Shown here: positions 62,997 to 64,000 of the stretch, in pieces | Layout of the letters: the number at the start of each line of letters is the position of its first letter | Numbering within the stretch: position 1 is the first letter of the stretch | NCBI RefSeq assembly: GCF_002250505.1 | Contig: NZ_NJGY01000003.1 | Span: forward strand, 149,977-213,976 | DNA: 64,000 bases | Direction of reading: 5' to 3' | Source: Janthinobacterium sp. PC23-8 | GTDB lineage: Bacteria; Pseudomonadota; Gammaproteobacteria; Burkholderiales; Burkholderiaceae_D | Made by a program: the position numbers and the translations under genes | The notes under the pieces: model-generated | What the model was told of the DNA's origin: nothing | The model's input: the letters and a program-made list of their open reading frames with translations, nothing else | Database searches by the model: none

Positions 62997-63998
62997 CTAG
63001 CGCGGTGCGGCTGGCGTGGCGGCCCGGCGCAGGCCGCGCAGCCCGGCCACGACCAGCGCGCCATCGCGGGCCTGGGCAACGGCGGCCAGCGGCAGGGCGG
63101 GCGGCAGCGCGCCACCGGCCTGCGCGGCGAAAGTACGTCCCTGGTCGCCGCTGAGCAGCACGTCGCCGCCCTGGCTGACCAGCACCAGGGTGCCGTCGGC
63201 CAGTTCGGCGCCGCCGGCCAGCGACGTCTGGATGCCGGTATCGACCTTGCTCCAGCTGGCACCCTGGTCGCCCGACCAAAAGGCGTTGCCGCGCAAGCCG
63301 AAGGCGAGCAGCGCGCCGCCGCGCGCGGCCAGCAGGCCGAAGTAGCTGCCTTTGTAAGGGCTGGCGAGGGCGGTGAAGCTCTGGCCCTGGTCGGTCGAAC
63401 GCAGCAGCAAGCCTTGTTCGCCGGCCAGGTACAGCGCCGTGCCCGTGCCGCGCATGCTGTACAGGTGCAGGCCCTTGGGGTTGGCGACATGGCGGTTCCA
63501 CGGCTGCCAGCTGGCGCCGCCGTCCACGGTCTTGAACAGCAGGTTGTAGGCGCCGATCACGTAGCCGCTGCGCGCGCTGTCGAAATACAGGTCGAGGAAG
63601 GGCTTGTCCGGGCCGTCGTCCGCCAGATGCCGGGCCTCGGCCTGGGCCTGGGCTTGCTCCGGGCCGGTGAGTTCGGCCGCCGCCCGCAGCGCCAGCGCGG
63701 CGGCCTCGATGCCGTCGAGCTGCTTGCTCCAGGTCGCGCCGCCGTCGGCGCTGTGCAGCACCACGCCCTGGTGGCCCACCGCCCAGCCCTGACGGGCGTC
63801 GACGAACTGCAATGCCGTCAGGCTGACGCTGACCGGCACGCTGGCCTGGCGCCACGAAACGCCGGCATCGTCCGAATACAGGATGGTGCCGCGCTCGCCG
63901 GCTGCCACCAGCCGCGGGCCGGCGGCGGCCACCGCCAGCATGGCTGCGTTGAGCGCCTTGGGCGTGACCAGGGCCGGTTGCTTCAGCGCGACCGGGAC
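62997..63998 (-). CDS. YCF48-type beta-propeller protein (5' end outside window)
   Basis: The visible 333 residues contain repeated propeller blades: GERGTILYSDDAGVSWRQAS, AVGHQGVVLHSADGGATWSK, YNLLFKTVDGGASWQPWNRH, EQGLLLRSTDQGQSFTALAS, LRGNAFWSGDQGASWSKVDT and GGDVLLSGDQGRTFAAQAGG, the YCF48/BNR pattern. The frame is open to the window edge, so a signal peptide cannot be checked. Such proteins are often encoded with RND/MMPL transporters of this type and are likely periplasmic partners; here the transporter-esterase gene follows in the same direction. Confidence 0.82.
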   Translation of the reverse strand, partial: VPVALKQPALVTPKALNAAMLAVAAAGPRLVAAGERGTILYSDDAGVSWRQASVPVSVSLTALQFVDARQGWAVGHQGVVLHSADGGATWSKQLDGIEAAALALRAAAELTGPEQAQAQAEARHLADDGPDKPFLDLYFDSARSGYVIGAYNLLFKTVDGGASWQPWNRHVANPKGLHLYSMRGTGTALYLAGEQGLLLRSTDQGQSFTALASPYKGSYFGLLAARGGALLAFGLRGNAFWSGDQGASWSKVDTGIQTSLAGGAELADGTLVLVSQGGDVLLSGDQGRTFAAQAGGALPPALPLAAVAQARDGALVVAGLRGLRRAATPAAPR

Positions 63999-64000
63999 GG

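Overview
The window looks like chromosomal DNA of a GC-rich betaproteobacterium. The gene content fits Oxalobacteraceae of the Janthinobacterium/Massilia/Duganella type: PEP-CTERM-like sorting, a phasin, a pstSCAB-phoU-phoBR operon, DUF72 and YceH proteins, and CTG-biased leucine use served by three tRNA-Leu(CAG) genes. This taxonomic call is inference from gene content and codon use, not a database match. Most of the window is ordinary core genome with accessory pieces between.

Layout. 1-2.3 kb: the 3' end of clpB, an orphan polyamine-type binding protein and a small membrane protein. 2.4-12 kb: the phosphate block, with ppk1-sixA diverging from pstSCAB-phoU-phoB-phoR across an intergenic region that carries a candidate Pho box for each direction. 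12-16.3 kb: an EgtB/SenA-like protein with altered metal-ligand positions, a UvrD-type helicase with a variant P-loop, and an NAD-dependent epimerase-like protein. 16.6-19.6 kb: two LiaF-like membrane proteins in an operon with a LytS/LytTR two-component pair. 19.6-23.6 kb: a translationally coupled FAN1 nuclease and nuclease-XPD helicase. 23.7-30.3 kb: an MFS transporter with a SufR-like regulator, a phasin, a sensor kinase with a degenerate receiver, and a divergent HxlR/NmrA pair. 30.3-32.1 kb: three tRNA-Leu genes around a secreted metalloprotease. 32.5-37.4 kb: rnr, rlmB, cysE and yceH-like. 37.4-41.4 kb: a type VI lipase effector (Tle3-like) with its adaptor (Tla3-like). 41.7-46.8 kb: cheW, a chemoreceptor, a DUF72 protein, lpxH and two cyclophilins. 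47-53.1 kb: cysS, an AlkA-type glycosylase, accA, tilS and lysC. 53.2-53.8 kb: tRNA-Ser and a repeat-rich, gene-free stretch. 53.8-64 kb: a ferulate-catabolism region.

The most notable system is the last one. The operon ech-vdh-fcs encodes the CoA-dependent conversion of ferulate-type acids to vanillin-type aldehydes and on to the acid. It diverges from a MarR regulator with a perfect palindrome in the shared promoter. Beyond the regulator lies a 1402-residue open reading frame joining a complete RND/MMPL-type transporter (about residues 1-788) to a complete type-B carboxylesterase with an intact Ser-Glu-His triad (about 819-1402). It sits in an apparent operon with a YCF48-type beta-propeller protein that runs off the window. 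The arrangement suggests a membrane transporter that carries its own hydrolase for hydroxycinnamate esters and feeds the adjacent catabolic enzymes; the substrate and direction are inference.

Other points for follow-up: the N/H/C replacement of the three-histidine iron site in the EgtB-like protein, an internal start site in lysC, an orphan Tle3/Tla3 pair without VgrG or a recognisable immunity gene, candidate leaderless promoters, several different palindromic repeats between genes, and an inverted copy of the tRNA-Ser 3' end.
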